Positions 1-6,445 of a DNA stretch of 14,554 nucleotides are shown here, piece after piece. Positions within the stretch are counted from its first letter, which is position 1. Every line of letters begins with the position of its first letter. The translations under genes and the position numbers were made by a program. Location of the stretch: positions 1 through 14,554 of the forward strand of contig JAOPZG010000104.1 of the NCBI GenBank assembly GCA_025964215.1, in the 5' to 3' direction. The DNA is from Conexibacter sp. (GTDB lineage: Bacteria > Actinomycetota > Thermoleophilia > Solirubrobacterales > Solirubrobacteraceae). The notes under the pieces are model-generated. The model saw only the letters and a program-made list of their open reading frames with translations, was not told where the DNA came from and made no database searches.

Positions 1-474
1 TTCACGCCGTTCCTCGACCAGCTGCAGCCGGTCCTGGCCGCCGTGGTGCCGCAGGCCGGCGCGCTCAACGCGCTGATCGCGAACCTCACGGCGGCCACCC
101 AGGCGACCAGCGCGGGCTACGGCAGCGACGGCGCGCCGCTGCACTACGCGCGCGCCGGGATGTCGCTGAACCCGGGGAGCCTCGCGCAGTACCCGGTGCG
201 CCAGGCTTGGTCGCGGACCAACCCCTATGACTCGGGCACGCGCTCCAATACGGTGTTCGACGACACCAACTGCAGCGATGCCCCGGCGTTCCCGCAGCTC
301 GCGAGCACCGCGCCGGCCGGCGGGTTCTCCACCGACATGCTCCAGCGCATCCGGCACTTCGTGCTGAACGACGAGCAGGCGGTCGCCGCCCCGTGCCGCC
401 TGATGGACCGGCCGCAGGGGCAGCGCTTCCCGCACGTCACCCCGCTGTCCCACGCTCCAGGAGGAGATCGATGA
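1..474 (+). CDS. Mce/MlaD-family protein, C-terminal part (5' end outside window)
   Basis: The frame is open from base 1 and encodes the last 157 residues of a protein whose start lies before the window. Mce/MlaD proteins are substrate-binding parts of lipid importers at the cell envelope, anchored by an N-terminal helix that is not visible here. The visible part is the variable tail beyond the MCE domain: helical at first, then Gly/Pro/Asn-rich with two Cys (in TNCSD and APCRL), ending in a FPHVTPLS motif. A tail of this kind is typical of Mce proteins from Solirubrobacterales-like actinobacteria, as far as I recall. The stop overlaps the next ATG by four bases, so the two are translationally coupled. 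The Mce call rests on tail style and context only, because the MCE domain itself is missing. Confidence 0.6.
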   Translation, partial: FTPFLDQLQPVLAAVVPQAGALNALIANLTAATQATSAGYGSDGAPLHYARAGMSLNPGSLAQYPVRQAWSRTNPYDSGTRSNTVFDDTNCSDAPAFPQLASTAPAGGFSTDMLQRIRHFVLNDEQAVAAPCRLMDRPQGQRFPHVTPLSHAPGGDR

Positions 475-1202
475 TCGTCCGCAGCGCCGCCGTCGCCTTG
501 GCCCTCGCCGTGCTCGGTGCCGGCCCAGCGCGCGCCGCCGACCACACCCAGCACCTCGACGTCGCCGCCGAGCTCGTCCGCCAGCCGGCGGGCAAGCCGT
601 GGATCGTCGACCTCACGATCGGCGCGCAGCTGGGGAGCACCGACGGCACGGTTCCCGAGCCGGTCGACCACATGGTCTTCAAGTTCACCCGCGGTGCCAA
701 GGTCCACCCCGAGGCGTTCGGGACGTGCACCTTGCAGATCATCGACGACAAGGGCCCCGGCGGCTGCCCGCAGGGCTCGCGGCTCGGCGACGGCAAGGCG
801 GTGGCGAACGCCTTGCAGACCGACTTCCCGGCGACGATCGACGTCTTCAACGCCCCGGCGTCGGGCCGCGACGCCAAGATCATCATCTACGCCCGCGCGC
901 TGGGGACGGTCGTGATCCCGCTCGTGGGGACGCTGAAGAAGACCTCGGGGAAGTACGGGTACACGCTCGACGTGCCGGTCCCGCGGATCCGGACGGTGGG
1001 CGACATGGACGCCTCGATCACGAGCTTCGAGGTCACCGTCGGCGGCATCGGCCGCAAGCGCGTGCCGTTCATCGAGGCGCCGACGTCCTGCACCAAGCCG
1101 GGCTGGCCGTTCTTCGGCTCCTTCAGCTACGCCGACGGCGCGAGCGGCACGTCCGCGGCGACGATCCCGTGCCTGTTGAAGGCCGTCGACGACGAGTCCT
1201 AA
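471..1202 (+). CDS. Secreted protein of unknown function linked to an Mce gene
   Basis: 243 residues. The ATG at 471 was chosen because it follows an AGGAGG ribosome site (about 459-464), overlaps the upstream stop as ATGA, and begins a classic signal peptide: Arg at 4, a hydrophobic stretch 5-18, and Ala-Arg-Ala ending at residue 22 as probable cleavage site. A longer in-frame start at 393 would bury the signal peptide and is unlikely. The mature part looks beta-rich, with few charged helices, and has four Cys (in GTCTL, GGCPQ, TSCTK and IPCLL) that could form two disulphides outside the membrane. I recognise no enzymatic motif. Coupling to the Mce gene suggests a periplasmic or cell-surface accessory of a lipid importer, but this is inference. 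Similar secreted proteins next to mce clusters are, to my memory, uncharacterised. Confidence 0.8.
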   Translation: MIVRSAAVALALAVLGAGPARAADHTQHLDVAAELVRQPAGKPWIVDLTIGAQLGSTDGTVPEPVDHMVFKFTRGAKVHPEAFGTCTLQIIDDKGPGGCPQGSRLGDGKAVANALQTDFPATIDVFNAPASGRDAKIIIYARALGTVVIPLVGTLKKTSGKYGYTLDVPVPRIRTVGDMDASITSFEVTVGGIGRKRVPFIEAPTSCTKPGWPFFGSFSYADGASGTSAATIPCLLKAVDDES

Positions 1203-1207
1203 ACCCT

Positions 1208-1277
1208 CGCAAGGAACCTTGCGTTACGCGGCGAACAACATCGCTTAACAAGTCGGGAGCGCAACTTGGCCGCTCCC
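1208..1277 (+). promoter_or_regulatory. Two inverted repeats in the leader before the micro-ORF
   Basis: In the 97-base gap after the secreted-protein gene, CGCAAGG (1208-1214) pairs perfectly with CCTTGCG (1217-1223), and GGGAGCG (1255-1261) pairs perfectly with CGCTCCC (1271-1277). The first sits six bases after the stop codon and could be a terminator or operator. The second ends 22 bases before the next ATG. Neither has a T-tract. The gap is visibly less GC-rich than its neighbours. Confidence 0.4.
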
Positions 1278-1299
1278 AGGACGTAGAAGAGAGATAGAC

Positions 1300-1416
1300 A
1301 TGCAGCCTTCGCCTCACACCTACCAGTACCCCAAGGTCACCCCGCTTTCGCAGAGCGGCGCCCCCAAGCCCGCCGCCGCGCCCAGCGGCGCGGTCCCGCA
1401 GCCGCCGCGGCACTAG
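1300..1416 (+). CDS. 38-residue micro-ORF resembling an Mce C-terminal tail
   Basis: An ATG at 1300, preceded by a purine-rich stretch (GAAGAGAG at about 1286-1293) that may serve as ribosome site, opens a 38-codon frame ending in TAG at 1414-1416. The product starts with a Tyr/His/Gln-rich segment, then YPKVTPLS, then a Pro/Ala-rich tail. YPKVTPLS matches FPHVTPLS at the end of the Mce-type gene upstream, and the DNA shares GTCACCCCGCT at that point. It is either a conserved micropeptide of the mce operon or a remnant of a second mce gene reduced to its tail. No signal peptide or membrane helix is present. Expression is unproven. Confidence 0.45.
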   Translation: MQPSPHTYQYPKVTPLSQSGAPKPAAAPSGAVPQPPRH

Positions 1417-1433
1417 CGCCGCGCGGCATCGCC

Positions 1434-2024
1434 CTAGAAGGCGATGCCCTCCAGGCGCAGCAGCGCCTCCTTGCGGTGCATCCCGCCCGTGTAGCCGGTG
1501 AGCTTCCCGCTCGTGCCGATCACGCGATGGCAGGGGACGACGATCGGGATCGCGTTGGCGCCCAGCGCCCGTCCCGCCGCCCGCGACGCCTTCGGGTTGC
1601 CCGCCTCGCGCGCGACGTCGCCGTAGCTCGCGGTGTGGCCGAACGGGATCGCGGCGGTCGCCTGGAGCACGCGGCGGCCGAAGTCGGAGTAGAGCGCCCA
1701 GTCGATCGGGACGTCGAAGTCCTCGCGCGTGCCGGCGAAGTACTCGTCGAGCTCGCGGCGGACGCCGTCCAGGCGCTTGGGGTCCTCGAGGATCCGCGGG
1801 CTGAGCTTGCCGGCCAGGCTCTCCAGGACCGCGTCGAGCCCACCGTTGAAGTCCTCGTAGGCGACCCGGACCAGGCCCTGCGGCGTGGCGGCGGCGACGA
1901 GCGCGCCGATGGGCGAGTCGACGACGGCGTAGGCGACGTCGGGCTCGGCGCGCGCGGCGAAGCGCGCGGCGGCGGCCGCGACGGCGGCGGGATCGACCTG
2001 GGGTGGGTGGAGGCGGGTGGTCAT
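1434..2024 (-). CDS. ogt: Methylated-DNA--protein-cysteine methyltransferase (O6-alkylguanine alkyltransferase)
   Basis: 196 residues, a normal size for Ogt/Ada-C type enzymes. These proteins repair O6-alkylguanine by moving the alkyl group irreversibly onto their own cysteine. The signature IVVPCHRVIG is at residues 161-170, with acceptor Cys165. The helix-turn-helix with its arginine finger is in the GNPKASRAAGRAL region (142-154), and the substrate-loop segment SGKLTGYTGG follows (172-181). The start is the ATG at 2024, which overlaps the stop of the sigma-factor gene (ATGA). A longer frame exists upstream but only runs through the sigma gene in another phase. The overlap indicates co-expression with the sigma factor, so the enzyme may belong to that factor's regulon or simply share its transcript. 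Confidence 0.93.
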   Translation of the reverse strand: MTTRLHPPQVDPAAVAAAAARFAARAEPDVAYAVVDSPIGALVAAATPQGLVRVAYEDFNGGLDAVLESLAGKLSPRILEDPKRLDGVRRELDEYFAGTREDFDVPIDWALYSDFGRRVLQATAAIPFGHTASYGDVAREAGNPKASRAAGRALGANAIPIVVPCHRVIGTSGKLTGYTGGMHRKEALLRLEGIAF

Positions 2025-2491
2025 GGCGTCGGGCTCATCTCTTCTCGCAGCTTCTTGAGGCCCTCGTGGGCCGAGCGCCGGGCGGCGTCCGGCGAGCACT
2101 CCAGGGCGACGGCGACCTCGGCGTGGCTGAGGTCGCCGGCGTAGCGCAGCAGCACGGCTGCGCGCTGCTTGGGCGGGAGCGCGCGGACGCGCGCCCAGGT
2201 CTCGTCGTCCTGGAGCGGCGGGTCGTGGTGGGCGACCTCGGGCAGGTCCTCGACCGGGATCGCGTTGCGCTTGCGGGCGCGGTGGTGGTCCATGGCCTTG
2301 CGGTGCGCGATCGTCAGCACCCACGCGCGGCGGTTGGAGCCCGCGCGCAGCCGCGGGTACGCCTTCATCGCCGCCAGGAACGTCTCCTGGAAGCAGTCAT
2401 CCGCGCCGTCCCGTCCGACCGACGCCACGAGGAACCGGAACACCGGCTCGCGTTGCTCGTCGAGGAAGCGCTGGAACGGGACGGCGGTCAC
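2021..2491 (-). CDS. RNA polymerase sigma factor, ECF-like sigma-70 family
   Basis: 156 residues. Region 2 covers about residues 10-75, with the core-binding DDCFQETFLAA segment and the RAWVLTIAHRKAMDHHR segment expected for -10 recognition. Region 4, about 103-150, holds LPPKQRAAVLLRY followed by the helix-turn-helix LSHAEVAVALECSPDAARR. There is no region 1 or 3, which is the ECF layout. The start is GTG at 2491, since no better start or ribosome site is visible. No anti-sigma gene adjoins it. The gene overlapping its end encodes an alkyltransferase, suggesting (inference) a DNA-damage or alkylation-linked role. The regulatory group within ECF factors cannot be assigned by eye. Confidence 0.88.
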   Translation of the reverse strand: MTAVPFQRFLDEQREPVFRFLVASVGRDGADDCFQETFLAAMKAYPRLRAGSNRRAWVLTIAHRKAMDHHRARKRNAIPVEDLPEVAHHDPPLQDDETWARVRALPPKQRAAVLLRYAGDLSHAEVAVALECSPDAARRSAHEGLKKLREEMSPTP

Positions 2492-2501
2492 TGCACGTAC
2501 A

Positions 2502-2507
2502 ACGCTA
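2502..2507 (-). promoter_or_regulatory. Possible -10 element of the sigma-factor gene
   Basis: On the minus strand TAGCGT ends ten bases before the GTG start and fits TANNNT. With no ribosome site in between, transcription would begin almost at the start codon, giving a leaderless or nearly leaderless mRNA. No convincing -35 box is seen. Confidence 0.3.
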
Positions 2508-2527
2508 CGACCGCCGGCGGCGTGAGA

Positions 2528-2713
2528 TCAGAGGAACGCCGCGATGCCGTTGATCACCGCGAGCCCGATCATCCCCACGCCGAGCAACCGCCACCGCGCC
2601 GGGGGCTGCCCGTCGACGATCAGCGACGGATCGGCCTCGAGCCGTCGCGCCTGCGCGAAGAACAGGAACGCGAGCAGCAGCCAGATGGGGATCAGGGCGA
2701 GGGTGGCGATCAC
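2528..2713 (-). CDS. Small two-helix membrane protein
   Basis: 61 residues with two hydrophobic stretches (about 3-21 and 44-61) joined by a charged loop containing QARRLEADPSL and a Pro/Arg segment. It therefore probably spans the membrane twice, with a short connecting loop. The GTG start at 2713 overlaps the TGA of the 3-hydroxyacyl-CoA dehydrogenase gene (GTGA), indicating translational coupling as the last gene of the beta-oxidation operon. I do not recognise the family. The overlap, clean hydrophobic pattern and lack of a competing frame make it a likely real gene. It ends 37 bases before the sigma-factor start, so read-through into the sigma gene is possible. Confidence 0.65.
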   Translation of the reverse strand: MIATLALIPIWLLLAFLFFAQARRLEADPSLIVDGQPPARWRLLGVGMIGLAVINGIAAFL

Positions 2714-4272
2714 GGCTCACCATGATCATGCTCGAAGTGCTCGTGCTCGTGGAACTCGGTGATGCGGCGGAGGAGGGGCGCGGTGCGGTAGCGCTCCTCG
2801 CCGTACTCCTCGCGGAGGCCGTCGAGGATCATCACGATGTGGTCGAGGCCGATCTCGTCGGCCCACTCGAGGGGGCCGGAGGGGTAGTTCATGCCGAGCT
2901 TCATGCCGGCGTCGACGTCCGCGGCGCTGCCGACGCCCTCGCCGACCGCGAAGGCGCACTCGTTGACGACCTGGGCGATGATGCGGCCGAGGACGAGGCC
3001 GGGCGCGTCGGCGACCCAGACGGTGGGGAGACCGAGGGCGCCGAAGAAGAGCTCGGTGCGGCGGGCGGCCTCCTCGGCGGTCGCGGGCGTGCGGGTCAGC
3101 TCGACCATCCCGACGGGCGGGAGCGCGTGGAAGCCGGCGGCGGCGCCGCCCTGGTCGAGCGCCTGGAGCGCGCCCTCGGCGCAGAGCAGCGCGCGCGGCG
3201 CGCCCTGGAGCGGCGCGGCGTCGTCGTCCGGCGGGCCGCACTCGAGGATCAGCCACGGCACGTCGCCGTCGGCCTCGTCGGCGACCGCGAAGCCGGCCTC
3301 GTCGGCCAGCGCGCGCAGCTCGTCGGCGATCGGCAGGAAGCCGCTGATGAGGATCGGGCCGTCGACCTCGTCCGGGAGCCCGGGCTCGGGCGCCTCGGGA
3401 TCCTGCGGGCGATGCGGCTCGCCGTCGTTGTAGGTGTACCAGCCCTGGCCGGTCTTGCGGCCGAGGCGGCCGGCGTCGACCATCTGCGCGCTCCGGGGCG
3501 ACGGGCGCCAGCGCGGCTCGCCGAAGCTCAGCGCGTGGAAGGACTTGGAGATCTCGAAGCCGACGTCGATCCCGACGAGGTCCTGGAGCTCGAACGGCCC
3601 CATCCGGAAGCCGGCGGCGCGGACGACGGCGTCGATCGTCTCGACGTCCGCGATCCGCTCCTGGAGCAGCCGCAGCGCCTCGAGCCCGAACGGGCGGTTG
3701 CAGCGGTTCACGAGGAAGCCGGGGCCGTCGGTCGCGTCGATCGGCCGGCGGCCCATAGCCTCGCCGGCGGCGCGCGCGACCGCAAGCGCCTCCTCGGAGG
3801 ACTGCAGGCCCGCGATGACCTCGACCAGCTGCATCAGCGGCGCGGGGTTGAAGAAGTGCAGGCCGACGACGCGCGAGGGGTCGGCGGCGCCGCGGGCGAT
3901 CGCGGTGATCGGGATCGACGAGGTGTTGGACGCGAGGACGGCGTCCGGCGCGATCTCCGACAGCGCGCCGAAGAGCTCGTGCTTGAGCTCCAGGCGCTCG
4001 GGCGCGGCCTCGATGACGAGCTCGCACGGCGCGAGCTCCGCGAGCGCGCCCGCGACCTCGAGGTGCGCGCCGAGCTCCGCGGCGTCGCCTCTCAGCACGC
4101 CCTTCTCCACCAACTTGGCGATCCCGGCGCGCGCCCGCTCGGCGCCCGCGGCCGCGACGCCCTGGACGGGGTCGAAGAGCAGCGTCCGGGCGCCGCTCTG
4201 CGCGGCGAGCTGCGCGATCCCCGATCCCATCGTCCCGGCGCCGACGACGCCGATCACCTGCGGTGCGCTCAT
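2710..4272 (-). CDS. 3-hydroxyacyl-CoA dehydrogenase, two C-terminal domains (PaaH/HbdA type)
   Basis: 520 residues. It oxidises (S)-3-hydroxyacyl-CoA to 3-ketoacyl-CoA with NAD+, the third step of beta-oxidation. The Rossmann NAD-binding motif GAGTMGSG is at 11-18. Expected catalytic residues are Ser118 (in NTSSI), His139 (LHFFNP), Glu151 and Asn189 (FLVNR). A first 3HCDH C-terminal domain spans about 187-282. After a divergent linker of about 140 residues, a second spans about 424-508, with GLVLGRIIAQVVNE and MKLGMNYPSGPLEW. This fits the long, roughly 500-residue PaaH-like class rather than the 280-residue form. The C-terminus is unusual: five His in ten residues (508-517) among acidic residues. 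It starts 13 bases after the acyl-CoA dehydrogenase stop and overlaps the small membrane protein downstream. The exact substrate (fatty acyl or phenylacetate-derived) cannot be read from sequence. Confidence 0.93.
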   Translation of the reverse strand: MSAPQVIGVVGAGTMGSGIAQLAAQSGARTLLFDPVQGVAAAGAERARAGIAKLVEKGVLRGDAAELGAHLEVAGALAELAPCELVIEAAPERLELKHELFGALSEIAPDAVLASNTSSIPITAIARGAADPSRVVGLHFFNPAPLMQLVEVIAGLQSSEEALAVARAAGEAMGRRPIDATDGPGFLVNRCNRPFGLEALRLLQERIADVETIDAVVRAAGFRMGPFELQDLVGIDVGFEISKSFHALSFGEPRWRPSPRSAQMVDAGRLGRKTGQGWYTYNDGEPHRPQDPEAPEPGLPDEVDGPILISGFLPIADELRALADEAGFAVADEADGDVPWLILECGPPDDDAAPLQGAPRALLCAEGALQALDQGGAAAGFHALPPVGMVELTRTPATAEEAARRTELFFGALGLPTVWVADAPGLVLGRIIAQVVNECAFAVGEGVGSAADVDAGMKLGMNYPSGPLEWADEIGLDHIVMILDGLREEYGEERYRTAPLLRRITEFHEHEHFEHDHGEP

Positions 4273-4285
4273 GGCCTGGAGCTTG

Positions 4286-5440
4286 TCAGGTCAGCGCGTT
4301 GATCCCCGTCTCGGCGCGGCCGATGATGAGCTTCTGGATCTGCGAGGTGCCCTCGTAGAGGGTCGTCACGCGGACGTCGCGGAAGTGGCGCTCGACCGGG
4401 TGGTCGTCGGCGTAGCCGGCGCCGCCGTGGACCTGGATCGCCTCGTTGGCGCACCAGACCGCCGCCTCCGAGGCGTACAACTTGGCGATCGAGGTCTCGG
4501 TGGTGTTGGGCAAGCCCTCGTCCTTCATCCAGCCGGCCCGCCAGACGAGCAGCCGCGCCGCGTCGGTGCGCACGCGCATCTCGGCGATCATCGCCTGGAC
4601 GAGCTGGAAGGAGGCGATGGGGCGGCCGAACTGCTCGCGCTGCGTGGAGTACTTCACGGACTCCTCCAAGCACGCGCGGCAGACGCCGACGCAGCCGGAG
4701 GCGACCGAGAAGCGCCCGGAGTCCAGCGCGGTCATCGCGACGCGGAAGCCCTGGCCGACCTCGCCGAGCACCGCGTCGTCGGGCGCGAAGACGTCGTCGA
4801 GGGCGATCTCCGCGGTGTCGGACGCGTTCAACCCCATCTTGTGCTCGATCGGCGAGGGGCGGAAGCCGTCCTGGTCGGTGTCGACCAGGAAGCACGCCAC
4901 GCCCTTGTGCTGCAGGTCGGGATCGGTCTGCGCGAAGACCAGCGCGAGCCCCGCGTGGTTGCCGAGCGAGATCCACATCTTGGCGCCGTTGATCTTCCAG
5001 CCGCCGTCGACCTTCGTCGCGCGCGTCTTCTGGTTGGCCGCGTCGGAGCCGGTGTCGGGCTCGGTCAGCGCGAAGCAGCCGAGCAGCTCGCCGGAGCAGA
5101 GCGCGGGCAGGTGCTTGCGCTTCTGCTCCTCGGTGCCGAACTTCAGGAGCACCGAGCAGACGAGCGAGGTCTGGACCGAGATCACGGTCCGCATCGCGCT
5201 GTCGCCGCGGCCGACCTCCTCGACCAGGAGCCCGTACGTCCGGTAGTCGAGGCCGGCGCCGCCGTACTTGCGCGGGACGATCGCGCCGAGGTAGCCCTGG
5301 TCGGCGATCTTGCGCACGAGCTCGAGGTCGAAGTGGTGATCGCGCGAGCGCCGCTGCGCGCCGGGGATCACCTCGCGGTCGGTGAACTCGCGCGCCGTGG
5401 CGCGGATGAGCTCCTGCTCGTCGGTCAGGCTGAAGTCCAT
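4286..5440 (-). CDS. Acyl-CoA dehydrogenase
   Basis: 384 residues, the normal length for the family. It removes hydrogens from the alpha and beta carbons of an acyl-CoA with FAD and passes electrons to ETF, the first step of beta-oxidation. The N-terminal helical domain begins DFSLTDEQELIR. The FAD/substrate segment CFALTEPDTGSDA is at 122-134, the middle beta domain follows, and the C-terminal helices include QREQFGRPIASFQ (268-280). The catalytic base is Glu363 in LYEGTSQIQ, as in medium- and short-chain enzymes. I chose the ATG at 5440 because the protein aligns with the family from its first residue; the longer frame upstream is antisense to the divergent gene. It is the first gene of a three-gene unit with the 3-hydroxyacyl-CoA dehydrogenase. 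Chain-length preference is not determinable here. Confidence 0.95.
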   Translation of the reverse strand: MDFSLTDEQELIRATAREFTDREVIPGAQRRSRDHHFDLELVRKIADQGYLGAIVPRKYGGAGLDYRTYGLLVEEVGRGDSAMRTVISVQTSLVCSVLLKFGTEEQKRKHLPALCSGELLGCFALTEPDTGSDAANQKTRATKVDGGWKINGAKMWISLGNHAGLALVFAQTDPDLQHKGVACFLVDTDQDGFRPSPIEHKMGLNASDTAEIALDDVFAPDDAVLGEVGQGFRVAMTALDSGRFSVASGCVGVCRACLEESVKYSTQREQFGRPIASFQLVQAMIAEMRVRTDAARLLVWRAGWMKDEGLPNTTETSIAKLYASEAAVWCANEAIQVHGGAGYADDHPVERHFRDVRVTTLYEGTSQIQKLIIGRAETGINALT

Positions 5441-5447
5441 GTCGCGG

Positions 5448-5453
5448 ACCGTA
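5448..5453 (-). promoter_or_regulatory. Probable -10 box of the beta-oxidation operon
   Basis: TACGGT on the minus strand ends seven bases before the acyl-CoA dehydrogenase ATG and fits TANNNT. This predicts a leaderless transcript, which agrees with the absence of a ribosome site. It lies in the 33-base gap shared with the divergent gene. Confidence 0.45.
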
Positions 5454-5459
5454 CCGGCG

Positions 5460-5465
5460 TAGACT
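5460..5465 (+). promoter_or_regulatory. Probable -10 box of the divergent membrane-protein gene
   Basis: TAGACT on the plus strand ends eight bases before the GTG at 5474, placing the expected transcription start at or next to the start codon. The identical hexamer precedes the tRNA-Pro gene. It lies six bases from the opposing -10 box of the acyl-CoA dehydrogenase gene. Confidence 0.45.
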
Positions 5466-5473
5466 CGCGGCCC

Positions 5474-5899
5474 GTGGACCCCTTCGCCGTGATCATGATC
5501 GGCATCGTCGCCGGGATGCTCGTCGGCCTGGTGCTGCTCGGCCTCTTGCACCCGCGCTCGGGTGCGCAGACGCTCGACTGGCAGCCCACGCGGTCGCCCG
5601 AGCAGGAGATCCAGAACGAGATCGACGACCTCGACCAGATGCTCGAGGCCGCCAACGCCCGGCGCCGCCGCCGCGGCGAGGCGGAGCTCACCGAGGACGC
5701 GGTCCGCGCCCGCGTCGGCGCGGACCTCGCCGACACCATCAAGCGTCGCGAGGACCACCTCGCAGAACTGGAGGTCGTCCAGATGCTGGACGCCAAGAAC
5801 GCGCGCCGTCGCGCGAAGGGCCTGCCGGAGATCAGCGTCGAGGAGTACCGCGCGCGGATCCTCGGCGAGCGCGGCGGCCGCCGCGAAGGCCAGGCGTGA
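5474..5899 (+). CDS. Membrane-anchored protein with a duplicated 28-residue helical motif
   Basis: 141 residues. A single hydrophobic helix (about 5-25) anchors it, and the remainder is charged and helix-prone, probably cytoplasmic because of the many Arg after the helix. Two copies of a motif lie at 54-81 and 102-129, both of the form QML-[ED]-A-x-NARRR-x(2)-G followed by E-[LI]-[TS], acidic residues and RAR-[VI]. The segment between them contains a KRREDHLAELE helix. I do not recognise the family. The GTG at 5474 was chosen because of the -10 box just before it; GTG 5489 and ATG 5495 are in-frame alternatives that would shorten the anchor. Its stop overlaps the next gene (GTGA), so the two are coupled. 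A role as a scaffold or adaptor is only a guess. Confidence 0.75.
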   Translation: MDPFAVIMIGIVAGMLVGLVLLGLLHPRSGAQTLDWQPTRSPEQEIQNEIDDLDQMLEAANARRRRRGEAELTEDAVRARVGADLADTIKRREDHLAELEVVQMLDAKNARRRAKGLPEISVEEYRARILGERGGRREGQA

Positions 5900-6357
5900 G
5901 GGTCCTCCTGGTCGGCGGCGGCCGGCCCGGGCTCGCGCTCACCCGCGTGCTGAGCGCCGACGGCCACGCGGTCCGCTTCGTCACGCGCCACGAGGCGTTC
6001 CGCGAGGAGATCGAGGCGGCCGGCGGCGAGTGCTACCTCGGCGACCCCGACCGCATCGGCTCGCTGCGCTACGGCCTCGACAACGTGACCGTGTTGTTGT
6101 GGTTGATGGGCCGCGCGCCCGACGGCGATCTCCACGGCTCGCGGTTGACCATGATGATGGAGCGGACCATCGACACGACCGTGCGCGGCGTCGTCTACGA
6201 GGGCACCGAGGCGGGCGCCGCCGAGGTCGCGCGGATGGCGGAGTACAACGAGATCCCCCACGCGGTGCTCGGCGCGCCGCGCGAGGACGAGGACGCCTGG
6301 GTGGAGGCCGTCCTCGAGGCGATCGACGGGGTCCTCGCGGCCCCGCGCGGTCGCTAG
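5896..6357 (+). CDS. Short Rossmann-fold NAD(P)-binding-like protein
   Basis: 153 residues, starting at GTG 5896, which overlaps the upstream stop (GTGA). The N-terminus MRVLLVGGGRPGLALTRVL has the beta strand plus Gly-rich turn of a dinucleotide-binding Rossmann fold. An acidic/basic strand follows (HAVRFVTR, then GDPDRIGSLRYGLDNVTVLLWL), as in NmrA/NAD-dependent epimerase-like proteins. It is much shorter than typical epimerases (about 300 residues) and lacks a YxxxK motif, so it is likely a minimal Rossmann protein that binds a nucleotide but may not be catalytic. A hydrophobic strand VTVLLWLMG sits at 70-78. Function and partner are unknown. Coupling to the membrane-anchored gene suggests they act together. 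Confidence 0.75.
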   Translation: MRVLLVGGGRPGLALTRVLSADGHAVRFVTRHEAFREEIEAAGGECYLGDPDRIGSLRYGLDNVTVLLWLMGRAPDGDLHGSRLTMMMERTIDTTVRGVVYEGTEAGAAEVARMAEYNEIPHAVLGAPREDEDAWVEAVLEAIDGVLAAPRGR

Positions 6358-6363
6358 TCCCTG

Positions 6364-6395
6364 CCGGTACGCCTACCGGTTCCTAGAGGACTAGG
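6364..6395 (+). terminator. Tandem hairpins after the Rossmann-protein gene
   Basis: CCGGTA (6364-6369) pairs with TACCGG (6374-6379) around a CGCC loop, and CCTAG (6382-6386) pairs with CTAGG (6391-6395) around AGGA. A third, mutually exclusive stem can form between CGGTAC (6365-6370) and GTACCG (6395-6400). They begin seven bases after the stop codon. There is no T-tract, so termination is an inference; an alternating-structure regulatory element is the alternative. Confidence 0.45.
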
Positions 6396-6445
6396 TACCG
6401 CGTTCGGCGTGCAGCGCTCCTCAGCGGCGCGTCGTTCCGGCCCGG

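Noticed and set aside
1243..1266. GCTTAAC followed by GTCGGGAGC and AAC, also found at 6538-6580 near the candidate small-RNA promoter
   Set aside because: Short words of 7 and 9 bases recur by chance in a window of this size and base composition, and the spacing between the two words differs (2 versus 25 bases).
2722..4302. Long open frame on the plus strand opposite the 3-hydroxyacyl-CoA dehydrogenase gene
   Set aside because: The product is low-complexity (Ala, Val, Glu, Arg, Leu, Gly), has no recognisable domain, and is the mirror of a well-supported gene; in GC-rich DNA such antisense frames are expected.
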